Assembly: GCA_018466975.1 (NCBI GenBank)
Contig: CM031562.1
Location: 1,054,001-1,118,000, forward strand
DNA: 64,000 nt
Source: Sparassis latifolia
Lineage: Eukaryota; Basidiomycota; Agaricomycetes; Polyporales; Sparassidaceae
Direction of reading: 5' to 3'
The position numbers and the translations under genes are program-made. This document shows, piece by piece, positions 23,528 to 33,200 of the stretch (position 1 is its first letter; the number at the start of each line of letters is the position of its first letter). The notes beneath the pieces were generated by a model, which saw only the letters and a program-made list of their open reading frames with translations, did not search any database and was not told the origin of the DNA.

Positions 23528-24024
23528 AAGATAACTGTCTAGGTGGTCTCATGTTCCAGTATATTGATGTCGTTCGTCGACTAATGGGGATGTAGCATCA
23601 GTGTAACCTTCTAGTATTATGGGAAAAATACACATTCTATGTCACCGTGAAGGAAATGTAGTGTTCTGAAATACTGCTCTTCCTACGCTTGCTCTTGGCA
23701 TAGGTTTCAACCTTCCGAAGTTAGAGCATGTGGTGCTCGGAGCCTACTTGAGTGGAAGGAATTTGTCGCTGCGCGACGCGACTCCCTTGAGCTCACATGT
23801 CGTTTGAAAACTGGATTTGTAGCGCTGACGGCTGATAGCATTATATTCCTATGGCATACGCTCTCAGGACACAATGAAATACAATGCTAACCGAATAGTT
23901 CCTGGGCGCAGTTATAACACAGACCTAGTATCAGGAAAACAAAAGGGAGGTTAGTTCGTAACGCTTGCGAATCAAAATGCTTACCTGTCATAATATAGTT
24001 ATTGGCTTATGACCTATTGGATGT
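23528..24024. other. Intergenic between convergent genes
   Basis: About 500 bp between the ends of the reductase (plus) and the F-box gene (minus). No coding or repeat signal. Confidence 0.5.
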
Positions 24025-25791
24025 TCACAGAAAATCACAGCCAGCACGCACGAAGGACAAGGTAACCGAGCTACCCGTGGTCAATCGTGTTTGTGACCAC
24101 TCGAAACGATCTAAGTTCGCCTCGAACCATTCACGATCATCCTGGGGAAGCTCGATATTGGTGTGGACCCGAATCTCTTGGAGCCTTACAGGCGACTTCC
24201 CGATACCGGCGCCTTCGAGGTGAGGAGTCCCACCTTGGATGCGATTTTGTACCATGCGACGAAGTAATTTGACAGATTCGGGGCGATCCCAAGAGTCCCA
24301 TGAGCTGTCAATGACGGCAGATGACAACCCAACAAAGCACTGACTTCTTACTGCCATGCAGTCGAGGAACGCATCTATGTTGCAAGTGCAATAAGGCAAG
24401 GTGATGCGTACACACTGGACATGAACATCGCGGATCCATTCGGAGATAACTGGATAATGGATGCTGAACCTGCCCTCCAGAACGAATTCAATGGTATGGA
24501 GTGATGGAAAGTGTTGTGGGCATTGTGGAATGAGCGGACCCCGGAAGTGTGAAGGAGATGGAGATTTGAAGCGGAAGCAGGTCATCCGTGGGGCCGTAAA
24601 GATGGAGAAAAGAGTAGAGATATCCGCCGGTGATTGATCTGCAACTGCAAGGACCTCCAGTTTCGCCAGATGGACCCTCAAAGAATCATCAACCTGCAGG
24701 GCATTTCTAATATGTCCTCCTTCAAGGCTGAGGCTCACAAGGTGTTGTAAAGGCTGCAATCCCCGAAGCAGACCCGACACATCTAGTAGTGGTCTGGCAT
24801 CAACCAGTCTAAGTGATTGCAGCGCAGGGAAAAGCCTTGGGATAGCCAGACTGGTGGGCAAGGGCAACGGTAGATGATGGGACTCGAAGGTGTGCAGCTT
24901 TGGAGCTTGAAACTGAGCAGGAATAGATAAAACTGGTTTCCCACCCGGCAAGTAACAGATCCGCAATTTTTCCAAAACATCGGCCAGTCCTCGCAGCGAT
25001 GCAGCTACATCTTCCAGGTCATCAGGAAATGGAATTACAACTGACAAAGACCTCCAGCGATGCAGATGAGGAACGAAGTGCTCCAAGATCTTGGTTAAGT
25101 GCCTTCTGTCTCTCCAAATGAGGTCTTTGCCAAACGCTGCCTCCGACTCTTCATCAGAGTTGTAGTCTGGCTCTGCATCAGAGTTGTAGTCCGACGCTGC
25201 CTCAGACCGATCATCCGGCTCCGCGTCCGACCGGTTATCCAACTCTACATCAGAGGATTCAACATCGGATTCATCCTCAGAGTCAGTGGAAGGGATATAG
25301 TCATAGTCATCTTCAGAGTTGTCAGAGGCATACGGGTGCTTTGAACAGTGGATGTCAATTTCTAGCCCTCGTGAGCGCGAACGTTGGATGAACAGGGGCA
25401 AGGCAAATGGAGATGGATGAGCAATGTCAAGGGGAATAGTCGACCAGAGCACGGACGCATCGATCACAACCTCTCTCCAAGCCCGACACACAGATGCGAC
25501 ACACAGGGTGAACTGCGGCCGACCCAACGTCTCCGTATCGGACCATGCACACGTGAAGATTTGTCGGAGGAGGTCCTCCGAGATTCGTCTGATGGGGGCA
25601 GCCAGCGAGGACAACAGAGCACGGCGCGCAAGTAGGCGATCATGAAGAGTATGCAATGCGTTAAGCTGGCGCTGCGCGCGATCGATCCCAACGTCCGGCG
25701 CGTCCAGGTCCTGGTGCTCGAGCAAACGATAGAACTCCGTTTTGCGCAGTTCATACGGACCTTCGTTGATTTCCTCTAGTACCTGTACCAT
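24025..25791 (-). CDS. F-box-like protein with acidic repeat
   Basis: 588 aa in one exon. After an N-terminal helical region (MVQVLEEINEGPYELRKTEF, DRAQRQLNALHTLHDRLLAR) comes the F-box-like motif APIRRISEDLLRQIFTCAW followed by LCVASVCRAWREVVIDA and LWSTIPLDI, the pattern of the large agaricomycete F-box-like family. Residues about 150-225 are very acidic with a four-fold eight-residue repeat (ELDNRSDA, EPDDRSEA, ASDYNSDA, EPDYNSDE). The rest is Leu-rich in the way of degenerate LRRs. F-box proteins bring substrates to SCF ubiquitin ligases via SKP1; the substrate here is unknown. Two broken paralogues lie at 36912-38455 and 40478-42024 in the same orientation, and they lack the acidic repeat. 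This is the only intact copy in the window. Confidence 0.85.
   Translation of the reverse strand: MVQVLEEINEGPYELRKTEFYRLLEHQDLDAPDVGIDRAQRQLNALHTLHDRLLARRALLSSLAAPIRRISEDLLRQIFTCAWSDTETLGRPQFTLCVASVCRAWREVVIDASVLWSTIPLDIAHPSPFALPLFIQRSRSRGLEIDIHCSKHPYASDNSEDDYDYIPSTDSEDESDVESSDVELDNRSDAEPDDRSEAASDYNSDAEPDYNSDEESEAAFGKDLIWRDRRHLTKILEHFVPHLHRWRSLSVVIPFPDDLEDVAASLRGLADVLEKLRICYLPGGKPVLSIPAQFQAPKLHTFESHHLPLPLPTSLAIPRLFPALQSLRLVDARPLLDVSGLLRGLQPLQHLVSLSLEGGHIRNALQVDDSLRVHLAKLEVLAVADQSPADISTLFSIFTAPRMTCFRFKSPSPSHFRGPLIPQCPQHFPSLHTIEFVLEGRFSIHYPVISEWIRDVHVQCVRITLPYCTCNIDAFLDCMAVRSQCFVGLSSAVIDSSWDSWDRPESVKLLRRMVQNRIQGGTPHLEGAGIGKSPVRLQEIRVHTNIELPQDDREWFEANLDRFEWSQTRLTTGSSVTLSFVRAGCDFL
25150..25250 (-). 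repeat. 24-bp minisatellite inside F-box gene
   Basis: Four 24-bp units, for example CATCAGAGTTGTAGT starting at 25152 and again at 25176. On the minus strand they code the eight-residue acidic repeats of the F-box protein. The period is a multiple of three, so changes in copy number keep the frame. Confidence 0.7.
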
Positions 25792-25852
25792 AATGTCGTT
25801 AATGTGAATAATTGATTGGGGAAAAGTGAAGCGTAGGACTGACTTCCATTGA

Positions 25853-26191
25853 CACTTGATCTACGAATCCGGTAACCTAACGTCTGAGCCTGTCTTCCTG
25901 TCTGAATGAAAGCAGCAAGAGAAGTCAGTACGAACCAATTCTGAGATGCTCATTATAAGACACACCTCACAAAGAGTAGATTTTAGAGTGCCGAGGGCGG
26001 CGAGGAAGCACAGGTTGAACTTCGACGACGTGGTCCGGAAGTTGCCCGATGATCTATTTAGGTAATGTCCCTTCCAAACGTAAAAGCGAGGAAAATATAC
26101 TACTGTACAGCGCCAGTGCGTCACAGCTGTTCATGTAAATAGAGGGAGGATAGGGCACTTGATCCGTGAATCTGGTAACCCAACGTCTGAG
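25853..26191. repeat. Tandemly duplicated F-box upstream segment, split by the retrotransposon
   Basis: 25853-26070 and the interrupted sequence 26152-26191 plus 35425-35640 are diverged copies of one segment. Shared pieces in order: CACTTGATC, GGTAACC(C/T)AACGTCTGAG, GATGCTCAT, CCTCACAAAG, and GAAGTTGCCCGAT(G/C)ATCT. A third relative lies upstream of the F-box pseudogene (about 38508-38660, CAACGTCTAAGGC). The retrotransposon entered the second copy directly after AACGTCTGAG. Confidence 0.75.
26187..26191. repeat. Target site duplication, left (CTGAG)
   Basis: CTGAG directly before the 5' LTR, identical to 35425-35429. Five bp is the usual length for Ty3/gypsy integration. Confidence 0.9.
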
Positions 26192-26482
26192 TGTAACGGT
26201 ACGGACTGGCGTCTCCCCAGCGTTCTTAGTCAGATGGCCTTACTACTTACCGGTTCACGTCCTCTCTTTTCCTTACCCTGTTTTCACCACCCCTCAATTC
26301 CTCTCGTTTCGTCTCGGTCTGGGGACCTCCATTACCGGGGCCTCTCGACGTATAAAAGAACGCGCTGTTCGTAGAGTAGAGGCAGCGTACTAGTAAATCG
26401 AATCCCAGCCTTCAACGCTGTGACACTCGTGTGTGCGCTTCCCGTGTGACGTGACCTCCCATTCCTGGTAGCCAACGTCACA
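26192..26482 (+). repeat. 5' LTR
   Basis: 291 bp, TGTAAC to GTCACA. TATAAAAG at 26351-26358 is the likely core promoter, with transcription starting some 25-35 bp downstream. A TGACGTGA element lies at about 26447-26454. Confidence 0.95.
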
Positions 26483-26633
26483 TATTTTTCACAGACTAGG
26501 CTTTTTCGAAACTCTACTTTATTCTCGCTCGCCTCTGTCTGGATCACCTCGGGTCTGATCAACTCGACCTTCCGACGTCGGCGACGACCTACTGCATATT
26601 CTATCACTTGCTAGTCTACATTATCCCTTAACT

Positions 26634-29600
26634 ATGTCTCGCCGGTACAATCTCCGTTCGCGCGCTGACAGGCCTGTGTCGCCCGCGCACTCCATTCCCG
26701 GTGAGTACCAAAACACTCCGGAAGCCGAGACCACTGATGTTGCGCTTGATCGCAGCGGTAGCGGGACGCCTTCGCGCGCACCCAGCCCCTCCGCCGTGAT
26801 CCCTGGACTGTCCTATAGCCAGGCAGTAACGTCGCGTAGCCCTTCGCCGGTGTCTAACGCCGGGAAGGAGGCTTCTGTTGTGAAGTCAGAAAATATATCT
26901 CGCTCGCTAGCGGCGCCTACCAGCCTGGCTAGCAGCGAAAGTTCCTCGTCCGATGATACCGTCCGCAAAGCTGACAAGCCTGATGCAGACGACGGACAGG
27001 GAGCGTGGATCACCGTTGGCCCACGACGCCGCCCTCGAAGCCTCGATTCTGCAGATCGGACTTCAAGCCTCCGCCAACTTGCGGGAGGATCGGGCCTGCC
27101 AAGCCGTGAGCAGTTAAGTGTTTTTGCTGCGGCTGAGGAAACTCTGAGTCCAGATGACCGGGCTCGGTACGAGAACCGGATGCGTATAGTGCAAGGACCG
27201 GTTCCCGGGCACTCGAACTCGCCCGGAGAAAATGAGCGTGCCCTCGAAAATTGCACGCCAGCTGCCCGGGAGGGTCCGACCCAGACCGATCCTGATCTCG
27301 AGGAAGGACCATCCTCGCGGAAGGGCAAGACCATTGACCCCCGTGAATGGGGCGGTAGTGGGATCCCGCCAGAAGAGCTGGATCCCGAGGCTCAGATCCG
27401 GGAGTACGAGATGTACTCCGGCGGGCGGGCATCAGGAGTGCCTGCTGAAGTCCTCCGCGAAGAAGGCATGAGCCTGGAGGAACAGCGCGAAATGCTCGAA
27501 TACTGGCGTGCCTGTAAGGTAGCCCGGGGAGGACGTGCTCCTTCGACAGCATGGGCCTCTCCCGCGGCAAGTATCCGCCAGCCTCGGTCGCGATATGATC
27601 TGTCCCCAGATCCAGGACGGCACGCCCCCATAGCCAATGACACGGGCTTGTGGGGCGACCGCCTCCCCGCTGACATTCTCCGCGAGAACGAGCTGCTTCA
27701 CGCTCGGCTCACTATGCTGGAACAGGCTATCGCGTCTCAGCAGAGTGCCAATCAACTGCGCTCTGCAGCTGCTAAGAAAAAGCATGCAGGGGGCAGAAAG
27801 GGAAAAATACCCAAGGCGTACTCAATTATGAGGCCGGTGGCTCAAATTGAGCCTGGTAGTTACCTCGGAGCGGCGTTTGAGCACATGGGGTTGGGTTCAG
27901 ATGGTGGGCCTCCCAATGGCTCATCAAGTTCTTCGTCCTCAGAACCTGACTCTACGAGCTCAGACACTGCCTCCGATGATGACATCACCCAGCGTGGGCG
28001 ACGGTCGCGCCCGCGACGAGCTGACGGCGAGGATGATAGTGATCATCCGCGGGTGAGATCTTCTACGAAGAAAAAGCGAGTGCCCGTACTCAAACCTAAG
28101 GAGCCGGTGGCATATGATGGCTCCGCTGATATTCAGACATTTTACAAATTTATGCGTGAAATGATTGAGTACCTCGACGGTTATGATTTAGGCCCGTCGC
28201 AGCATGCAACAAATGTTGCGCACTTCCTCACGAAGACAGCATACAAATTTTATGTCACTACTGTTTCGAAGAGACCGAAAGAATGGTCCGCTAAGAAAAT
28301 ATTCGAGGGACTATTTAACTACTGCTTCCCCGTGGATTTCCGCGTCCAAATGCGCGAGCAACTCCGGCGCAGCCGACAGGGTGAACGGAGTGTGCGCGAC
28401 TATATTCATGACCTCGAGAACATGTTCATGATGGTCGGCACCGCCAACGAGCGGGAACAGGTTGATAAGCTGTGGTTCGGTCTCAATGCCCACATTCAGA
28501 AGGGATTGTGGCACCACATGCTGTCTCCGATGCACTCCTCTTGGGAGGAGGTTGTTGAGGCTGCTGAAGTGGTTGAGATCGCTGAAAACGCTGGCAACAC
28601 GGCCATGCGGCGTGGTGCTAAACCTGAGAAGGCAGCCCAGCCAACCACAGGTAGCAGTGGTGGTAGTGGCACGGTGGCACCACGTCGTGACGCACCACCT
28701 CGTCATGGTAGTGGCAAGCCCTATACATTCAGACGGGGCGACCACCGTGATCGTCATGATCGTGCGAATACAAAGTCCGGTACAAATACTACACCGAGCC
28801 CGCGTGGCGGGAGTGACAACTGCGATCCCAAGGCCAGTCGGCCCCGTATGTCGGACAAAGAGAAAGCGGACCTCACTGCCGCAGGGAAATGTTTCCTGTG
28901 CAAGGAGTCCGGACATTTTGCTCGCCAGTGCCCAAATGCTGCCCGTGTCAAATCCAACCAGCGAGGGAAGCCTCCCGGCATAGCGGCTTACCATGTCGCA
29001 CCAGACTTCCACGCTGCGGAACAACTGCGTGAGCTCGCGCAGTCCACTGCGGGCGGCGTCGATCTCCATGCGGTCTGTGTTGGTGATGGCGAACCACGCC
29101 TCGATACTGAGTTCGGATGCCAGTGCCAGGCTTGTTCAACCGCGGCGCATTCGCCCACCACTTGTCGGGGAGACCTCCATGATACAGCCTATGAAGGGAG
29201 GGTCAGCGACGGATCAGGGACTGACGATGAGAGCGCAAGCGAGCCTGGCGACTCTAGCTCGAGTCGGTCAGGCATACCTTCAGTTCGGCACACCATTGCC
29301 TCGCCTCGGTTGCCGGACTGGTACTCCACACGCCATGAGCCGTCCGACTATTTCTGTCGAGCGGCGCGGGAGGACGAGGACTTTGCTCACCTCGTACCAC
29401 CTGATTTAAGTGCGCTGGCACCCTTGGGGCCAGAGCAGACACAGATGGGAGACACCTACGGAGATAGGATTAGTGTTATCCTTAACTCGATGGGAGGCAT
29501 ACTAGCTTACCACTGGCTCCCGAATAATGATCACACCACTAATATTGACAACGGCCCCGAGATCGGATTACCGGTGGCTTATCGCACATCACCCACTCAG

Positions 29601-30281
29601 TGGTGTGTGATGTGGTCGCCGGCAGATGATGTCCTGGTCCTGTTGCACTTGCTACGTGATCCCGAATTTAACATATCGCTATGGTACTCACGACAGCCGG
29701 AGTATCGCACTCGCGTGGTCTCCGAACCCGATGGGTGCGACTGCTGTGAGAATGCATCGCGCTTTGGCACGCCCCTGGCTGACCGAGTCGACCGCATCCT
29801 GAATGAGTACTTGCCCATCCCAGTGGATGCCATTGGCGCAGGGGACACTGGGACAGTGAGATTTCAGTGTGCACAGCATGACGATGCCGTGGAAGTCACT
29901 GACCATTACCTGGGCGTCTTCGCTCGTTTCGACAATGAAGGCCTCATGCACCCACATTACGACATCGCGCGCGCGTACATACGTCGAGTCCGCTGGGCGC
30001 TCGCACCCACCTTTGGGCTTGAAGACCTGGAGGGCGGGCTCGCGACACTCTTTCATGACGATGATGATGTTGATGATGGCGACGGTGTCACGCTCAGTGC
30101 TGTGCAGCTCCCCGTAATGATGGAGCCTCGTTGCCAGCAGTACAGCGCAACGCCGCTTCACCGCGTGACTTCAACCGCATCGTCCCAGAGCCGGCCGTCG
30201 TGGTCGTGCATGTCAACGGGCACCCCGCGCGCGTGTTGCTTGACTCGGGATCTCTTGCTGATTTCATGTCTGCAAAGTTAG
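26634..30281 (+). CDS. gag: Retrotransposon Gag (capsid-nucleocapsid) polyprotein
   Basis: 1,215-residue frame starting MSRRYNLRSRADRP, 151 nt after the LTR. The first 480 residues are Ser/Pro/Glu-rich and low complexity, ending in basic runs. The capsid-like region is about residues 486-640 (TFYKFMREMIEYLDGYDLG, KKIFEGLFNYCFP, RQGERSVRDYIHDLENMF), the retrotrans-gag pattern. A CCHC zinc knuckle, CFLCKESGHFARQC, is at residues 753-766 and should bind the element RNA. The following 430 residues include Cys pairs (CQCQAC, CDCCEN) and no assigned fold. After about 30125 the sequence homologous to related elements continues in the -1 frame, so the last 50 or so residues here are probably not native. 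Confidence 0.9.
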   Translation: MSRRYNLRSRADRPVSPAHSIPGEYQNTPEAETTDVALDRSGSGTPSRAPSPSAVIPGLSYSQAVTSRSPSPVSNAGKEASVVKSENISRSLAAPTSLASSESSSSDDTVRKADKPDADDGQGAWITVGPRRRPRSLDSADRTSSLRQLAGGSGLPSREQLSVFAAAEETLSPDDRARYENRMRIVQGPVPGHSNSPGENERALENCTPAAREGPTQTDPDLEEGPSSRKGKTIDPREWGGSGIPPEELDPEAQIREYEMYSGGRASGVPAEVLREEGMSLEEQREMLEYWRACKVARGGRAPSTAWASPAASIRQPRSRYDLSPDPGRHAPIANDTGLWGDRLPADILRENELLHARLTMLEQAIASQQSANQLRSAAAKKKHAGGRKGKIPKAYSIMRPVAQIEPGSYLGAAFEHMGLGSDGGPPNGSSSSSSSEPDSTSSDTASDDDITQRGRRSRPRRADGEDDSDHPRVRSSTKKKRVPVLKPKEPVAYDGSADIQTFYKFMREMIEYLDGYDLGPSQHATNVAHFLTKTAYKFYVTTVSKRPKEWSAKKIFEGLFNYCFPVDFRVQMREQLRRSRQGERSVRDYIHDLENMFMMVGTANEREQVDKLWFGLNAHIQKGLWHHMLSPMHSSWEEVVEAAEVVEIAENAGNTAMRRGAKPEKAAQPTTGSSGGSGTVAPRRDAPPRHGSGKPYTFRRGDHRDRHDRANTKSGTNTTPSPRGGSDNCDPKASRPRMSDKEKADLTAAGKCFLCKESGHFARQCPNAARVKSNQRGKPPGIAAYHVAPDFHAAEQLRELAQSTAGGVDLHAVCVGDGEPRLDTEFGCQCQACSTAAHSPTTCRGDLHDTAYEGRVSDGSGTDDESASEPGDSSSSRSGIPSVRHTIASPRLPDWYSTRHEPSDYFCRAAREDEDFAHLVPPDLSALAPLGPEQTQMGDTYGDRISVILNSMGGILAYHWLPNNDHTTNIDNGPEIGLPVAYRTSPTQWCVMWSPADDVLVLLHLLRDPEFNISLWYSRQPEYRTRVVSEPDGCDCCENASRFGTPLADRVDRILNEYLPIPVDAIGAGDTGTVRFQCAQHDDAVEVTDHYLGVFARFDNEGLMHPHYDIARAYIRRVRWALAPTFGLEDLEGGLATLFHDDDDVDDGDGVTLSAVQLPVMMEPRCQQYSATPLHRVTSTASSQSRPSWSCMSTGTPRACCLTRDLLLISCLQS

Positions 30282-33200
30282 CGCATCAGCTTGGGGTCAA
30301 GGTGTTCGAGCTTGAGAAGCCGTTACCTGTCCACCTTGCAGTGCAGGGGTCCCGCGCGAAGATTAACCTTGGGTGTACGGCTGTGATAGCCTATCAGTCA
30401 ATCAAGGAGACACGGTATTTTGATATTATCAACTTACTGAATTATGATGTTATCCTCGGCACGCCCTTCTGGTTCCAACATCGGCTTTCTGTAGGGTTGA
30501 ATCCCACATCGGTTGTAGTCGGGAGTCCTCTTGCGCTCGCACTTGAGGGGAAGCGCCTGCGCGTCCTCGAGTCTCGCGCGGCGGCCGTCTTTGCACTAAC
30601 GATCGAGGCGGCGCGCAAATTTCTGCGTGACTACGCCGACCCCATCTGCAGAGATGCGAGTGACGCACCTCTCCCGCCACTTCGCGAGATCAATCACTCG
30701 GTCCCGCTAAAAGATGTCAATAAAGTTTACCCGTGGCGTCCGAGCAAGTGCCCGGACGCTCTGCGCCCCGCATGGGTTGAGAAGCGGGATGCTTACCTTA
30801 AATCCGGCCGCTGGAGGATGACCAGTGCATGGAACACATGCCCTATGCTCTTGCTGACAAAGGCAGGCACAGGCGTGAAGGGAGTTCCACCTCGGCTCCG
30901 CGTCACGGTGGACCTGCGCGCACGGAATGAGAACTCTGTCAAGCTCACGTCTCCACTGCGGATATGGAGTCAATATTGCGCCGCGTCGCGCGCAAGCCGT
31001 ATCACACCTTGATTGACGGGAAGGATGCTTATGAGCACATCCGCATCATACCAGACCATGTGGATCGAACTGCCATGGCCACACCTGATGGCAACATGGT
31101 CAGCTTGGTCCTGCAACAGGGAGATTGCAATGCTGTGGCAACCTACTAGTCTCTCATGAACCACTTGTTCGGACCTTACATTTCCGTCTTCATGGATGTG
31201 TATCTGGATGATATCGTTGTCTACTCAGATAGGCTGCAGGATCACGTCAATCACTGCAGGACTGTCATTGACATTTTGCAGCGTGAGAAGCTTTATCTCA
31301 GTGCTACGAAACTGCATTTTTTATGTGCAGAAATGAAGATCCTCGGTCGTATTGTGGACGACGATGGCATCCGCATGGACCCCGATAAGGTGGACTCGGT
31401 GCTCACCTGGAAGGCCCCCACCACCAAGGAACTTGTGCGGGGTTTTCTTGGCTCCGTCGGCTATCTCGCTGATGACATCACAACGATTCGTATTCCTATG
31501 GGGATCCTCTCATCACTGACAGCATCCGATGCAAGTTTCAAGTGGGACTATACTCACCAACGGGCATTCGACGAGATTAAACACTTGCTCTCGAGGCACC
31601 GCGCGCATAGTCGCGTGCCCCTCGATTACTCGCCGAGTGCGGCCCCGATCTGGCTCATCACCGATGGCTCACATGGTGGCGTCGCAGGTGTTGTTGCGCA
31701 AGGGAACAGTTGGCGGGATGGCCGCGTCGCCACCTTCTTCTCCGCGAAGTTAAGTTCGGCACAGGCGAATTATCCTGTGCATGAGATCGAAATGCTGGCA
31801 GGCGTGGAGTCGATGCGCCGCCACCGCGATATCTTGCTCGGGTGTCATTTCACTTGGGTAACGGATCACAAAGGGTTAACTCACCTTCTGACACAGAAGA
31901 ACCTGTCAGGCCGACAGGCCCGCTGGTTAGAACTCATCTCCGAGTTCGACTTTGAGATCCAGTATGTACCCGGCATCGAGAATGTCCTCGCGGACGCTCT
32001 CTCGCGCATTTATGCGCATGACGAGCCGGGCACCGTTCACGCCGAGTCCGAATATACGGAACACGACAATGGCGACAATTTTGGTCTACGCCTCGCAGCG
32101 CACGCCATCTCGGTCCCCGTCCTTGTGGGCCACGAGGGTCAGGCCTCCAGGACGCGCACAGGAACTGCTCCTGTCCCCGCGCCGCAGCATCACTCTGTGG
32201 GTACCACCCTAACGCGGGCCAACGCTGCGACTGTGGCAGGAAATAGCCTCGCGCCAGCCGCAACTGAAGGCGAGCGCAAACGACGCCGACCGCGTCGACC
32301 TCGAACTCCTCTCGCGCCGCCAGAAACAGGCCGCGCTGAGACTGCAAAGGAATTTTCGAAACGAATTAGACGTGTCGTCCTGCACGGACCGCGTGCAGAA
32401 CAACAGGAGGGCGGGATCAGGGAACAAGACTCACCTGCTGATTTCCCCTTGCCCGAGCCTGAACCAAACAGTCCCATCGCTGAGATGGAGGGCGAGACAG
32501 CGAACGTGGTCGATGTTGAAGATTCGCCACGCGCTCCCACGCCAGACGCCTTAGAGGCGCTGAGCACGCACGCGAAAGCGGACAGCCCTACGGATGCGTT
32601 CCCGTGCCTGTCAATGGACGGCGACCGTTTCCTGCACCACATATCAGAAGCTGCAGAAGGGATTGACTTACCAGAAGTCCTTCGAGGACAATATAGTGAG
32701 GATTCCTTCTTCAAGATTATTCTTGAGGACCCTAAACGGTATAAGAATTTCCTGGTAAAGGGCGGGTTAGTCTGTATGAGAGACAAGCATCTGGAATTGC
32801 TGTGCATACCAGACATTCTCGTGGAGAACCGCAGTGTGCGAGAGATCATTATTGCTCACGCACACTCACTCTTGGCGCACCTTGGTGTGTACAAGACAGC
32901 AGGCCTTCTGCGGGACCACGTCTGGTGGAAGTCATTAGTCAGAGACGTGCAGAAGTACTGCGACACGTGCATGACATGTAAACGTAGTAAACCTTCTAAT
33001 CAAAAGCCGTACGGGCTTCTGAACCCGCTGCCAGTTCCAAGTCGTCCTTGGGAAGCCATTGGCATCGACTTCATCGGGCCCCTGCCTGAGTCGAAGGATC
33101 GAGATGCTAGCTATGACTTGATAACGGTGATAATTGACCTGCTCACTGCGATGGTACACCTCGTGCCCAGTCGCACAACATACACGGCTAAGAATGTAGC

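Noticed and set aside
26471..26482. TGGTAGCC at the LTR end as a tRNA-iMet primer-binding site
   Set aside because: It lies inside the LTR, is present in the 3' LTR as well, and the match stops after eight bases.
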